Below, piece by piece: positions 33,249 to 40,420 of a stretch of 40,420 nucleotides of DNA. How positions within the stretch are numbered: the first letter of the stretch is position 1; each line of letters opens with the position of its first letter. The position numbers and the translations under genes are program-made. The notes under the pieces are model-generated. The model was given only the letters and a program-made list of their open reading frames with translations, was not told the origin of the DNA and made no database searches. Source of the DNA: Methanoregulaceae archaeon (GTDB taxonomy: Archaea; Halobacteriota; Methanomicrobia; Methanomicrobiales; Methanospirillaceae); the NCBI GenBank assembly GCA_021371995.1, contig JAJFVA010000007.1, positions 1 to 40,420 on the forward strand, in the 5' to 3' direction.

Positions 33249-33370
33249 CTTCTAATCTCCAGTGTAGACAGGTACCGGCGTTTTCTCAATAAAGGTTTGC
33301 ATTTTACAAAAGAAGGGCTTTTTAACGGCATTAATGTGGTGAACATAACAAAGAGGAGATCTTACCTTCC
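33249..33370 (-). promoter_or_regulatory. Promoter region of the eha-fwd operon
   Basis: The only sizeable gap before ehaB. On the minus strand it holds AT-rich TATA-like stretches (around 33,283-33,290 and 33,319-33,326) and ends in GGAGATTAGAAG before the ehaB ATG. All 18 downstream genes overlap or nearly abut, so this is probably the main promoter. Confidence 0.5.
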
Positions 33371-34831
33371 TCACCTTGCTTCAAACCCGCGGACTATTCC
33401 CATGACAAGGATGAGCACCGGGACAATTTCAAGCCGGCCAATCCACATCACGAGAATAAAAAGCCATTTTACCGTCATTGGGCTTGCCGCAGTAATGTAA
33501 CCCAGACCAAGCCCGACATTGCTTGCTGCTGACACCAGCTCAAAGACAACCTGGTGCACACCAAAATCTGTGGGAGCAAGGTGCAGTGCGAGGATAGTTG
33601 CTACAAAAATGGTAAGAACATACAGGATGATGATCAGCATATTCTTTGAAAGCTCCACTTCGGAGATACGTGTCGGGATATTCCGTCCTTCGTGCTTGAA
33701 GGGAACAATCACATTCCTGCGGACAAAGAGCCGTTTGAACCACCAGACCAGTCCCTCGTATCCGAGTATTACCCTGTTGGTTTTTATTCCCCCCGACGTG
33801 CTCCCTGCTGCACCCCCTATCATCATGAGCAGCGTTATGACAATAAGGGGCAGAGCGATCCACTGGAGCGTCGAATTCTGGAGTCCGGTACAGGTATACC
33901 CCGAGATTGTACAGAATGTTCCGACCCTGATCGCATCCGAAATCGGGAGGCTGTTGAAGAGGAACAGGTTGAATGAGACAATAAGAGATCCAATAAGGGC
34001 GAGAGCAAGGATCAGACGCACCACCGAATCCTTGAAAAACATCCTGAATTTACCCCGGTAGATGAGGAAATACAGTTTGAAAGGGAGTGCCCCGGCAAGC
34101 ATGACTGGGATCAGCAACCCTTCAAGCACCGGGTTATTGTAATAGAACATTCCCGCATCGTGAGGGGCAAATCCCCCCGTTGCAAGCGAAACCATCACCA
34201 GGTTCATCGCATCCCAGAGTGGAATTCCGGAAAAAAGGACCATCCCTGTAAAAACAACGGTGAGGAACAGGTAGATAGCCCACATCCTTCTGCCGGTAGA
34301 GACGACACTTGGCATCAGCTCTTCTGAACGACCTTCCGATCGATAAAGCTGAATCTGGGTAAGACCGGAACGGGAAAGCATTGCAATACCAAAAGCAATC
34401 ACTCCGATACCTCCTACCCACTGCATAAAAGACCGCCAGAATATCAGGGTCATTGGCATGGTATCAAGAGACGTCATCATGGTATAACCTGTCCCGGTCC
34501 AGCCTGACATGGCTTCGAAGATGCTGTCGGTCCATGACAAATCCAGGGCAAGCACGAAAGGAACTGCACCAACAAAGGCAATGGCAAGCCATGTGAGGGC
34601 GACTGCTACCAGTGCTACAGAAAGTGAGGGAGTATATGCTTTTTTTGGTACTCTGGAGATGACTAACCCGGATGTTATAAAGATGAATGGGACCGCTCCC
34701 ATCGGGATAATCATATCCCATTCCTGGTAAATGATGAGAACGATGAAGGGGACAAGGGTAATCAGCGCAAGGAACTCAAAGATAAGCCCCATATCATGTG
34801 CGATAATCGCCAGGTGCCCGAGGCGCTTCAT
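33371..34831 (-). CDS. trkH: Potassium uptake channel subunit TrkH
   Basis: 486 residues from MKRLGHLAIIAHDMGLIFEF. The start at 34,831 is favoured over 34,858 because a TATA-like box at ~34,855-34,870 leaves only ~7 nt of leader. Four filter loops are visible: SGWTGTGYTMM, VSLATGGFAPHD, TISGYTCTGLQ and ASNVGLGLGY, plus the signature GGAAGSTSGGIKTNRV. About ten membrane segments. The regulatory partner TrkA is not in the window. Confidence 0.95.
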   Translation of the reverse strand: MKRLGHLAIIAHDMGLIFEFLALITLVPFIVLIIYQEWDMIIPMGAVPFIFITSGLVISRVPKKAYTPSLSVALVAVALTWLAIAFVGAVPFVLALDLSWTDSIFEAMSGWTGTGYTMMTSLDTMPMTLIFWRSFMQWVGGIGVIAFGIAMLSRSGLTQIQLYRSEGRSEELMPSVVSTGRRMWAIYLFLTVVFTGMVLFSGIPLWDAMNLVMVSLATGGFAPHDAGMFYYNNPVLEGLLIPVMLAGALPFKLYFLIYRGKFRMFFKDSVVRLILALALIGSLIVSFNLFLFNSLPISDAIRVGTFCTISGYTCTGLQNSTLQWIALPLIVITLLMMIGGAAGSTSGGIKTNRVILGYEGLVWWFKRLFVRRNVIVPFKHEGRNIPTRISEVELSKNMLIIILYVLTIFVATILALHLAPTDFGVHQVVFELVSAASNVGLGLGYITAASPMTVKWLFILVMWIGRLEIVPVLILVMGIVRGFEAR

Positions 34832-35698
34832 TGAAAGAAAGAGTGTGCATCCATTCAATATCTTTATTCTTACAGGAAATGCTGAACGGATATGGTATTA
34901 TCTCATTGTACTCCATCAAGAGGAGTTGGAAAAAAGCCCGATTCCTGTAAAGGCGGACTCTTTAACGAATACTATTGTGCGAATCCTCTTTGAAGGGATA
35001 CTAAAGTGAAGGGGTTTAGGAGGTTTTGCCATTGAATGATTTGATGCCGTTGCAGATCCGGCACCGCGTACAACCCTTCACCCTTACGCTTCTCTAAAAA
35101 GCAGAAAAGGGTACCATATATGATCGAATAAAGGCCCGTTACCGGGTATGCTCTGGTCATGCCAGACGTCCTCATTGCTCAGTGTGCCAAGCAGATTCGC
35201 TCGTAGGAGGGAATAATCACCCTTGAATAACCGCCGGCTGCAAGGTGGCGAAGAGCCGCGATGTTTTTCAAGCCCCTTTTGGGGTGTGATCCTTCTGCCT
35301 GTCATTTTTTATCCGGTATTCAGGGACGTTTGAACATGCCATACCTTGCTGGTGCTGTAGACAAGGTATTAAACCCGGTACTGCACAGCTCCCAGGCCCT
35401 CATATATGGCATATCCCTATTAAATCTCCTTGTTTATAATATTTGCGCAAAATAATAATTCTGCGATAACAATGTCCGCAACGCTCGGGATAACGATAAA
35501 TTCGTTGATCCGGGCTGAAAATGATGAGAACAGCCCACGCAAAAACATGGGTAGAACGAGAAATATGCGCAAAACCGTGTGGTGGTGTTGAAAGAGCAGA
35601 TAAACACATTAATACTCGCTTAAACCACCTGTCATTCACCCCCCCCCGTTCATCATAGCTAATAAGAGATCAGAAAGAAAAGTACTTTGTCTGCCAGC
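34832..35698. other. Gene-poor region
   Basis: 867 bp with no convincing gene. The left part holds the trkH promoter. A 73-codon minus frame (35,084-35,305) opens MTGRRITPQKGLEKHRGSSP and has no ribosome-binding site; a 39-codon plus frame (35,472-35,591) follows a TATA-like TTTATAATATTT. A small CCCCTTTTGGGG hairpin lies near 35,271-35,284 and a run of nine C at about 35,639-35,647. It could hold an untranslated RNA or gene remnants. Confidence 0.4.
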
Positions 35699-35783
35699 GC
35701 GAGGGTTGCCGAGCCAGGTCAAAGGCGACGGATTTAGGGTCCGTTCTCGCAGGAGTCCGCCGGTTCGAATCCGGCCCCTCGCA
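35699..35783 (+). tRNA. tRNA-Leu (TAG)
   Basis: 85-nt class II tRNA: acceptor GCGAGGG/CCCTCGC, D arm with GCCGAGCCAGGTCAAAGGC, anticodon stem ACGGA/TCCGT with loop TTTAGGG (anticodon TAG), long variable arm TCTCGCAGGAGT, T arm CCGG-TTCGAAT-CCGG and discriminator A. CCA is not encoded. Confidence 0.97.
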
Positions 35784-35932
35784 TAACAGCCCGATAAGCT
35801 AAAAATTCAAGGATTTTTTCGCTAAATTCAAAGAATAGTTCGAATATGTGCAGGTTGTCCAATGCAGTACTTGTTATACCCTCACAGCATGTATCATTAC
35901 ACAGTTTTCACATAACTGTTTGAGTAAACATC

Positions 35933-35944
35933 ATGTATAAATCA
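35933..35944 (+). promoter_or_regulatory. TATA box of the CxxC-x17-CxxC microprotein
   Basis: TGTATAAATCAA lies ~40 bp before the ATG at 35,981, giving a leader of ~17 nt. Confidence 0.5.
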
Positions 35945-35980
35945 AATTATGGAAGCCCGAGAAACACCGGGCCCCGCGAA

Positions 35981-36100
35981 ATGACAAAAGTAGTGTGTTC
36001 AGATTGTGGAAAGGATTGCGAAGTTCCGTTTAAGCCCACTGAGGGAAGACCGGTTTATTGCCAGGACTGCCTGCCAAAACACAGACAGCCACGGTATTAA
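35981..36100 (+). CDS. CxxC-x17-CxxC zinc microprotein
   Basis: 39 residues. Cys6/Cys9 and Cys27/Cys30 are separated by exactly 17 residues (CSDCGKDCEVPFKPTEGRP, VYCQDC), which matches the family named CxxC-x17-CxxC in methanogens and some bacteria. Probably a structural zinc knuckle; function unknown. Its ATGA overlaps the stop of an 11-codon frame from 35,949, which is probably not transcribed given the TATA position. Preceded by tRNA-Leu. Confidence 0.85.
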   Translation: MTKVVCSDCGKDCEVPFKPTEGRPVYCQDCLPKHRQPRY

Positions 36101-36201
36101 TTTTTTTAAAGTTTTTCAATTAATTATCACACACTTTTCAGGGTTCTCCCTTCAGTCAGGGAACCCGTACTCTACCGATATATCTGCATCGCGTCAAGAT
36201 A

Positions 36202-37392
36202 TCAGGTATTATCTTTTACCAGGTGCCTCCCGGAAAAATCCGATAAATGCATCTGTCTCTGCCTGAAAGAATCGGCGAGGAGGGTACTTTCCCGGATAAA
36301 ACGGGATACAGGAAGCTCGAATTTTTGTGAGACATGGTTCAGGGCAGAAGTGAGATCTTCAAAAACAGAGGGGGGTTGCAGCATGGCATGACGTACGTTT
36401 TCCCTCACATTGAAGACCCCCATGGGGATATACCCTTTATATGCCTCTCGAAGAATTATCACACCCGCCTGTTTTCCCATCCTGCTGAGTGCTTCGAGAA
36501 CAGCCATTTTACTGGAATAATAACAGCCGCCAACACAGGAATACTCCTTTTTTCCCCTGTTCACTTCATAATCTGAGAAGATAAGCTCCTCATCGCAGGT
36601 AACGTGAAGGAACGCTTCCATCCATTCGAATTTCCACGGAACAGGCATAAGAATAACGGCATAATTATTATAGAGGCTTGAAAACGCATGCACCCGGAAG
36701 GAATCAACCATTCCACATCGACGTACTTTTGAGAGGAAGCTGTTCGCAAGTGTAATATCGCAGGCGGTGATTGCCCATCTGGTCGGCACGAGCCTCCTAT
36801 GTTTTTTCCTGCCCATAGTCCCCGCGGACAATACCTTTTGCACAACAGAGAAAGGGAATCCTTCTGCATTGAGATGAATGATGGCATCCGTTGCCGTGAG
36901 ATCTGTATCGTAATAGACCTTCTCAAGGCTGGTCTCCCAACGGGCAGACCCGGTTTCGAAACGGTCAAGATAGCCACTCGGACCAAAAGGGGTATGCTCC
37001 TCACCTGTAAAGCCTCCCTGCGGAGGATCGGAAAAAACCGCTTCACTCTCAAGCGATGTCGATGAAAGGGCAATATCCCTGAGCTGCTCCGCGAACCGGC
37101 CGGAAAGATCCCTTACATCCAGGAGACGCTTTCCCCTTACAAGGCTCATCCTGTACCTGATAATCTCATTTTGCGAGAGTTCTCCAGGAATCCAGGATTC
37201 CGGGGTATCCATGATCCTTGTATCACCGTGAGACGGGCATATCATCGGACCTGCAAACACCTTGGGGTAATTCCAACTCCCGACAAAAACCGAAGGAGGA
37301 GAGGTTCCCTCAAGGGTCTTTCCTATCCTGACGGATGGCATGGGTTGCACCGTGGTAAGTTTTTTCAGATACGCTCCTTTCCCACCATGCAT
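36202..37392 (-). CDS. nreA: NreA-type archaeal DNA-repair protein
   Basis: 396 residues. The Nre signature SPPSVFVGSWNYPKVFAGPM is near residues 31-50. A C-terminal PCNA-interaction-like motif QMHLSDFS occupies residues 380-387 with only one aromatic residue. Nre proteins act with PCNA in archaeal DNA damage responses. The N-terminal zinc finger of many members is missing. A short alternative frame just upstream and across the ATG encodes CDRCMVGK, so a start-proximal frameshift is possible. Single gene with its own promoter. Confidence 0.85.
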   Translation of the reverse strand: MHGGKGAYLKKLTTVQPMPSVRIGKTLEGTSPPSVFVGSWNYPKVFAGPMICPSHGDTRIMDTPESWIPGELSQNEIIRYRMSLVRGKRLLDVRDLSGRFAEQLRDIALSSTSLESEAVFSDPPQGGFTGEEHTPFGPSGYLDRFETGSARWETSLEKVYYDTDLTATDAIIHLNAEGFPFSVVQKVLSAGTMGRKKHRRLVPTRWAITACDITLANSFLSKVRRCGMVDSFRVHAFSSLYNNYAVILMPVPWKFEWMEAFLHVTCDEELIFSDYEVNRGKKEYSCVGGCYYSSKMAVLEALSRMGKQAGVIILREAYKGYIPMGVFNVRENVRHAMLQPPSVFEDLTSALNHVSQKFELPVSRFIRESTLLADSFRQRQMHLSDFSGRHLVKDNT

Positions 37393-37491
37393 CTGTCACA
37401 AGGAGAGAGATATTCTTCCTAAAAGGTAGCGTGTGCAGGGAGAAAGTGAGTAAAGACCAAAAAAGGTCTGATTTTCTGCAGGGAAATAGAG

Positions 37492-37944
37492 TTAAATTCC
37501 CCGTGCTTCCCTTTTAAGTTCCACAATTCCACTGGTTTTCCAGATCCATGCACATAGTATTCCAAAAAGAGGGTATCCGATCAGTCCATTAAGGAAGCTG
37601 GAGAGATAGAACCCGGGCGGGTAATACATTGAAGCGTAAATCACAAACTGGTTCGGGATCGTGACAAGAATGATGAGAAGCATTCCAAAGAGCAATCCTC
37701 TTCTTCCAACACCCCCTTTCAGTGCCGGGTCGAGGAAATTAAAGAGGATTGACGCGGCGAATGCAATGACGAACGGATAAAGGAAAAAGAGAATTGATAC
37801 AGGATCATCTGCCGGTCTCATCCCGGGGATGTCAAAGATATTGTAGGGAAGGAAGACATTTGCCACGGTACCGGAAAGGATCATGGTTACGAGGAGGAGA
37901 AAACCCCCTGCGATAGCTGCCGTAAGGATTTTTTTTGCCTGCAT
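37492..37944 (-). CDS. Hypothetical membrane protein
   Basis: 150 residues, four membrane segments (AAIAGGFLLLVTMILSGTVA; SILFFLYPFVIAFAASILFN; LLFGMLLIILVTIPNQFVIY; GLIGYPLFGILCAWIWKT). FNFLDPALKGGVGRRGL and a charged C-terminus face the cytoplasm. AGGTGAG precedes the ATG. I do not recognise a named family. Isolated gene. Confidence 0.7.
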   Translation of the reverse strand: MQAKKILTAAIAGGFLLLVTMILSGTVANVFLPYNIFDIPGMRPADDPVSILFFLYPFVIAFAASILFNFLDPALKGGVGRRGLLFGMLLIILVTIPNQFVIYASMYYPPGFYLSSFLNGLIGYPLFGILCAWIWKTSGIVELKREARGI

Positions 37945-38029
37945 ACACTCACCTGGGAATATAGTCCCGTTTCACTATCCCTTGCAATTGTTATACAAAT
38001 AAGTTACTTGATTACTTTCTTGATCTTAC

Positions 38030-38179
38030 TCACATGTCCTTGCCAAGGGACTGAAAGCCATGAGCACTACGGGTATGTTCAGCGATCTTCTTCTCCAGGT
38101 CCGCTTCGTTCAGAGCGGTTGCAGTGAAACTATAGTCCCTACCGATATCCTAACATCCTGAATGATCGTATGCCTTCAA
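38030..38179 (-). pseudogene. DUF1059 small protein, inactivated
   Basis: A 50-codon minus frame beginning at a TTG gives LKAYDHSGC, then a TAG at codon 10, then DIGRDYSFTATALNEADLEK and KIAEHTRSAHGFQSLGKDM. This clearly matches DUF1059 (usual CKDIGMDCSF...KIAEHAKSAHG). The Lys after the first Cys is a TAG (AAG to TAG), and the second conserved Cys is Tyr. Two damaging changes indicate a pseudogene. It is too short and broken for ordinary annotation. Confidence 0.72.
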
Positions 38180-38416
38180 AGCAACTGTTCAATACTTATC
38201 ATAAATCTTCCTCACAATGACTTTGCTAAGGGAAGCTACAGAAGATATTGCACTACTGATTAACAGGGAACCTCGGTCAAATGATTATCAAAAGGGGAGA
38301 TCCTCCTATCATGGGTTCGACCCGGCGTTCATTTATTTAACAGGCTGGAACGGCCTGGTCCCTGACGTTTCAAAGCCTAGAAAAACCATATGTGTTCATG
38401 AGATACCCATACTTTC

Positions 38417-38914
38417 ATGGATCTCTATCTCCTCAGGCATGGAAAATCTGAAAAGACGGTTCCCGCGGGAGGCAGTGATAATGAACGTGCACTAACCGGG
38501 CGCGGCAAATCCGATATGCGGGAAGTAGCAGCATGGATTCGCTCTCAGGGGTGCGTAATTGACTGCATTGTTACAAGCCCGCTCACCCGGGCAAGGGAAA
38601 CTGCCGCAATCATCGCTGAAGTATATCCTGCTGCAAGAGGCCCGGAACTATGGGAAGAGCTTTCACCAGGTGCTGAACTTGATCGGCTCCTGTCCCGGAT
38701 CCGGGAGCAGCACACAAGTACATCCCTGCTTCTTATCGGGCATGAGCCTTCGATGAGTGCCTGTATTGGCCGGATCATCTCAGGGTCCCGAAATGTCCAC
38801 ATTGTGCTGAAGAAAGGTGGCCTGGCGAAAATTGTGAATTTTATCCCGTCAGAAAATTCTTCCGGGGACCTGACATGGCTGCTCACCCCGCGCCATATGC
38901 GAAAAAGTGTCTGA
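38417..38914 (+). CDS. sixA: SixA-type phosphohistidine phosphatase
   Basis: Histidine phosphatase superfamily, 165 residues. LYLLRHGKSEKT carries the catalytic RHG (Arg7, His8), followed by SPLTRARETAAII and IGHEPSMSACIG with the second His. The short SixA-type length argues against a phosphoglycerate mutase. No ribosome-binding site; likely short leader from a TATA-like box near 38,333-38,340. Convergent with the MsvR-like gene. Confidence 0.9.
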   Translation: MDLYLLRHGKSEKTVPAGGSDNERALTGRGKSDMREVAAWIRSQGCVIDCIVTSPLTRARETAAIIAEVYPAARGPELWEELSPGAELDRLLSRIREQHTSTSLLLIGHEPSMSACIGRIISGSRNVHIVLKKGGLAKIVNFIPSENSSGDLTWLLTPRHMRKSV

Positions 38915-38929
38915 AAAACAGGTCCCAAC

Positions 38930-39742
38930 TTAGCGGGCATCGAGAGGCATACGGCCAGGCAGCTCTATTAGTTCGAATCTGCAGAGATTATTCCCCATTG
39001 CATAACAGTGGGTCTCGATCGCTTTCAATCGCTGTTCGTAATGAAGGGAGAATAGGGCGGACAGGAGCCCGGATTCAAAAGCACATGCAGGTTTTCCTTG
39101 TATAGGGAGGTCGATGCATTCAAAACAGTCCCGGATATTCAATGTCAGGGGAGTTACCCTTTCCAGCTCCACTTTCCCCAATCCATTTTTCTCCCACAGT
39201 TTCCCTATCCGGTTCACCATACTCTCGATATCATGACCCTCCACACAGGGATACAGGCTTTTTCCTGCTTTCAATCCGGCGAGGTTGAGTACAGGATCGA
39301 TGGTGATCCCCTGGTCCATAAGATTAAGGCGTATTGTGGAGAGAATGAAACGATAGAGTGTTGCAGGATTCCCATCACAGGGGATATCTTTTCTGACATA
39401 CCGGTCAAGGTCAAACCAGCCCCGTTCCCCGGAATCAGCGCTCCCAAGGAAGAACGAATGCAGATAAAAAATTTTTTTACGACCGTCCACGGGATCAGAT
39501 CTGGCCCCAACAATACCTGCTTCTGCAAGATCCTTAAGGTGGACAGAGACCGTTGACTTTGCACGACCGGAATTTTCCACAAGTTCATCAAATGCCATCT
39601 CATTCCCGGAAAGCATCTCAAGGATCTTCACCTTCACCGGACTTCCTACCGCACTTATACCATTCGAGGTTGAATAGAGGCCGACATACGGAAACCTCTC
39701 CGGGATTAGGAAGTCAGGATCTGCCATTACAGGTTCTTCCAT
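38930..39742 (-). CDS. MsvR-type regulator (ArsR helix-turn-helix plus V4R domain)
   Basis: 270 residues. Residues ~35-100 are an ArsR-type winged helix (VKILEMLSGNEMAFDELVEN, SGRAKSTVSVHLKDLAEAGI). The C-terminal V4R domain has DCFECIDLP (Cys206, Cys209), Cys220, and CYAMGNNLC (Cys246, Cys254), a set of cysteines as used for redox sensing by MsvR. It is divergent from the second fwdB/fmdB, with paired TTCGTA motifs between. Start could be 39,742 or the Met at 39,727; a TATA-like box at 39,761-39,772 favours a near-leaderless transcript. Confidence 0.88.
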   Translation of the reverse strand: MEEPVMADPDFLIPERFPYVGLYSTSNGISAVGSPVKVKILEMLSGNEMAFDELVENSGRAKSTVSVHLKDLAEAGIVGARSDPVDGRKKIFYLHSFFLGSADSGERGWFDLDRYVRKDIPCDGNPATLYRFILSTIRLNLMDQGITIDPVLNLAGLKAGKSLYPCVEGHDIESMVNRIGKLWEKNGLGKVELERVTPLTLNIRDCFECIDLPIQGKPACAFESGLLSALFSLHYEQRLKAIETHCYAMGNNLCRFELIELPGRMPLDAR

Positions 39743-39760
39743 AATTCCTGTACATCAAAA

Positions 39761-39819
39761 AGTATATATTAGTTTAGTTCGTATAACATTGAACGTTCGT
39801 ATACCTTAAAACATTTAAA
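39761..39819. promoter_or_regulatory. Divergent promoters with two MsvR-like half boxes
   Basis: GTTCGTATA occurs twice as direct repeats (39,777-39,785 and 39,795-39,803; start-to-start 18 bp), with GAACGTTC, a perfect palindrome, at 39,791-39,798. The published MsvR box, as I remember it, is TTCGTA-N4-TACGAA; here the left half is perfect twice and the right half degenerate. TATA-like boxes flank them: 39,761-39,772 for the regulator and 39,805-39,819 for fmdB. Confidence 0.6.
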
Positions 39820-39919
39820 CAGGGGATGGCACCTTCACTCCCCCTCACGATTGTGCTCCGGTCTGCACATGATGATTTCCCTCCGGTGCCTTCCCTTGCA
39901 AACATGAGGTGTAAATCTG

Positions 39920-40420
39920 ATGACGAAAACAGTAACCGATGTGATCTGTCCCTTCTGCGGGACCCTGTGCGATGATCTTGAGGTTGAGGTCTCTGATGAT
40001 GGCAAGACGATCGTTGACGTATACAACGCCTGTGCGATCGGAGCAGAGAAGTTCATGCACGCCCAGGCCAAGGACCGGGTAAAACGGCCGAGGATGCAGC
40101 AACCGGACGGCAGCTACAAGGAAGTCACATATGACGAGGCTGTTGAGTACACCGCCCAGATGTTTGCGAAAGCGAAGAAACCGCTGATGTATGGCTGGAG
40201 TTCGACGAGTTGCGAAGCACAGAGTGTCGGGCACGAGATTGCCGAGAAGGCGGGCGCGATCGTAGATAATACTGCGACCGTCTGCCACGGCACGACATTA
40301 ATTGCCGTGCAGGACGTTGGGATCCCGAGTTGCACGCTTGGCGAAGTGAAGAACCGTGCGGACCGTATCCTGTTCTGGGGGTGCAACCCGACGCACGCCC
40401 ACCCGCGGCACCAGTCGAGA
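39920..40420 (+). CDS. fwdB: Formylmethanofuran dehydrogenase subunit B, second copy (cut by right edge)
   Basis: First 167 residues. [4Fe-4S] ligands Cys10, Cys13, Cys17 and Cys38 (CPFCGTLCDD, NACAIGAEKF), and the Mo/W ligand Cys122 in TATVCHGTT. Differs clearly from the copy at 24,866 (same motifs, different sequence), so it may be the other metal isoenzyme (FmdB versus FwdB). GAGGTG lies ~9 nt before the ATG. Divergent from the MsvR-type regulator, which probably controls it. Confidence 0.95.
   Translation, partial: MTKTVTDVICPFCGTLCDDLEVEVSDDGKTIVDVYNACAIGAEKFMHAQAKDRVKRPRMQQPDGSYKEVTYDEAVEYTAQMFAKAKKPLMYGWSSTSCEAQSVGHEIAEKAGAIVDNTATVCHGTTLIAVQDVGIPSCTLGEVKNRADRILFWGCNPTHAHPRHQSR

Noticed and set aside
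35472-35591. 39-codon ORF MSATLGITINSLIRAENDEN...
   Set aside because: A TATA-like box lies upstream, but there is no ribosome-binding site and no recognised pattern; kept only as part of the gene-poor region.
38217-38495. 92-codon plus-strand ORF before sixA
   Set aside because: No ribosome-binding site, overlaps the sixA start in another frame, and shows no recognisable domain.
1-40420. CRISPR arrays, insertion sequences, prophage or integrase genes
   Set aside because: No regular repeat-spacer pattern, transposase motif or terminal repeats were seen in reading the window.

Overview
The window is a stretch of chromosome from a hydrogenotrophic methanogenic archaeon. The archaeal information machinery is unambiguous: TFB, Gar1, SRP19, S6e, S8e, aIF5B, SecF/SecD, RtcB plus archease, and NreA. 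Methanogenesis is shown by two formylmethanofuran dehydrogenase loci, an F420H2:NADP oxidoreductase and a methanogen-type Eha hydrogenase. Gene content (Eha genes joined to fwd genes, an MsvR-like V4R regulator, DUF2111 and DUF2551 proteins) fits the order Methanomicrobiales. That placement is inferred from gene content, not from a database search.

Layout. Positions 1-3,884 (minus strand) read as one operon: a 99-aa unknown, archease, RtcB, a GATase-like protein, DUF2111 and BirA (cut by the left edge). 3,935-8,710 holds DUF2551 divergent from secF-secD, then thioredoxin, Fno, a frameshifted class II aldolase and a 113-aa unknown. 8,890-9,260 carries two tRNA-Ala genes with a structured tRNA-like element between them. 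9,360-16,350 is mostly information processing: TFB-Gar1, PHP-SRP19, HypB, S8e, a coiled-coil protein, DUF2240, S6e and aIF5B. 16,580-22,340 holds tRNA-His, a PEGA surface protein, MsrB, a DUF362 ferredoxin protein overlapping an amino acid permease, and several microproteins. 22,405-33,248 is one tightly overlapped minus-strand operon of 18 genes running from ehaB to fwdC. 33,371-40,420 holds TrkH, a gene-poor stretch, tRNA-Leu, a CxxC-x17-CxxC microprotein, NreA, a membrane protein, a dead DUF1059 gene, SixA, and an MsvR-type regulator divergent from a second formylmethanofuran dehydrogenase subunit B, which is cut by the right edge.

How it works together. The Eha membrane module should use the ion gradient to drive H2-dependent reduction of ferredoxin. 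In this operon the hydrogenase subunits run directly into a four-motif ferredoxin and then FwdD, B, A and C, so low-potential electrons could go straight to CO2 reduction to formylmethanofuran. The divergent regulator and its paired TTCGTA motifs suggest redox or environmental control of the second fwdB/fmdB locus.

Best points for a second look: the Eha-Fwd operon and its bridging ferredoxin with one missing cysteine; a small Cys-rich gene interrupted by a single in-frame TAG; the tRNA-like element; microproteins with strong ribosome-binding sites; and MsvR-like boxes between the regulator and fmdB.
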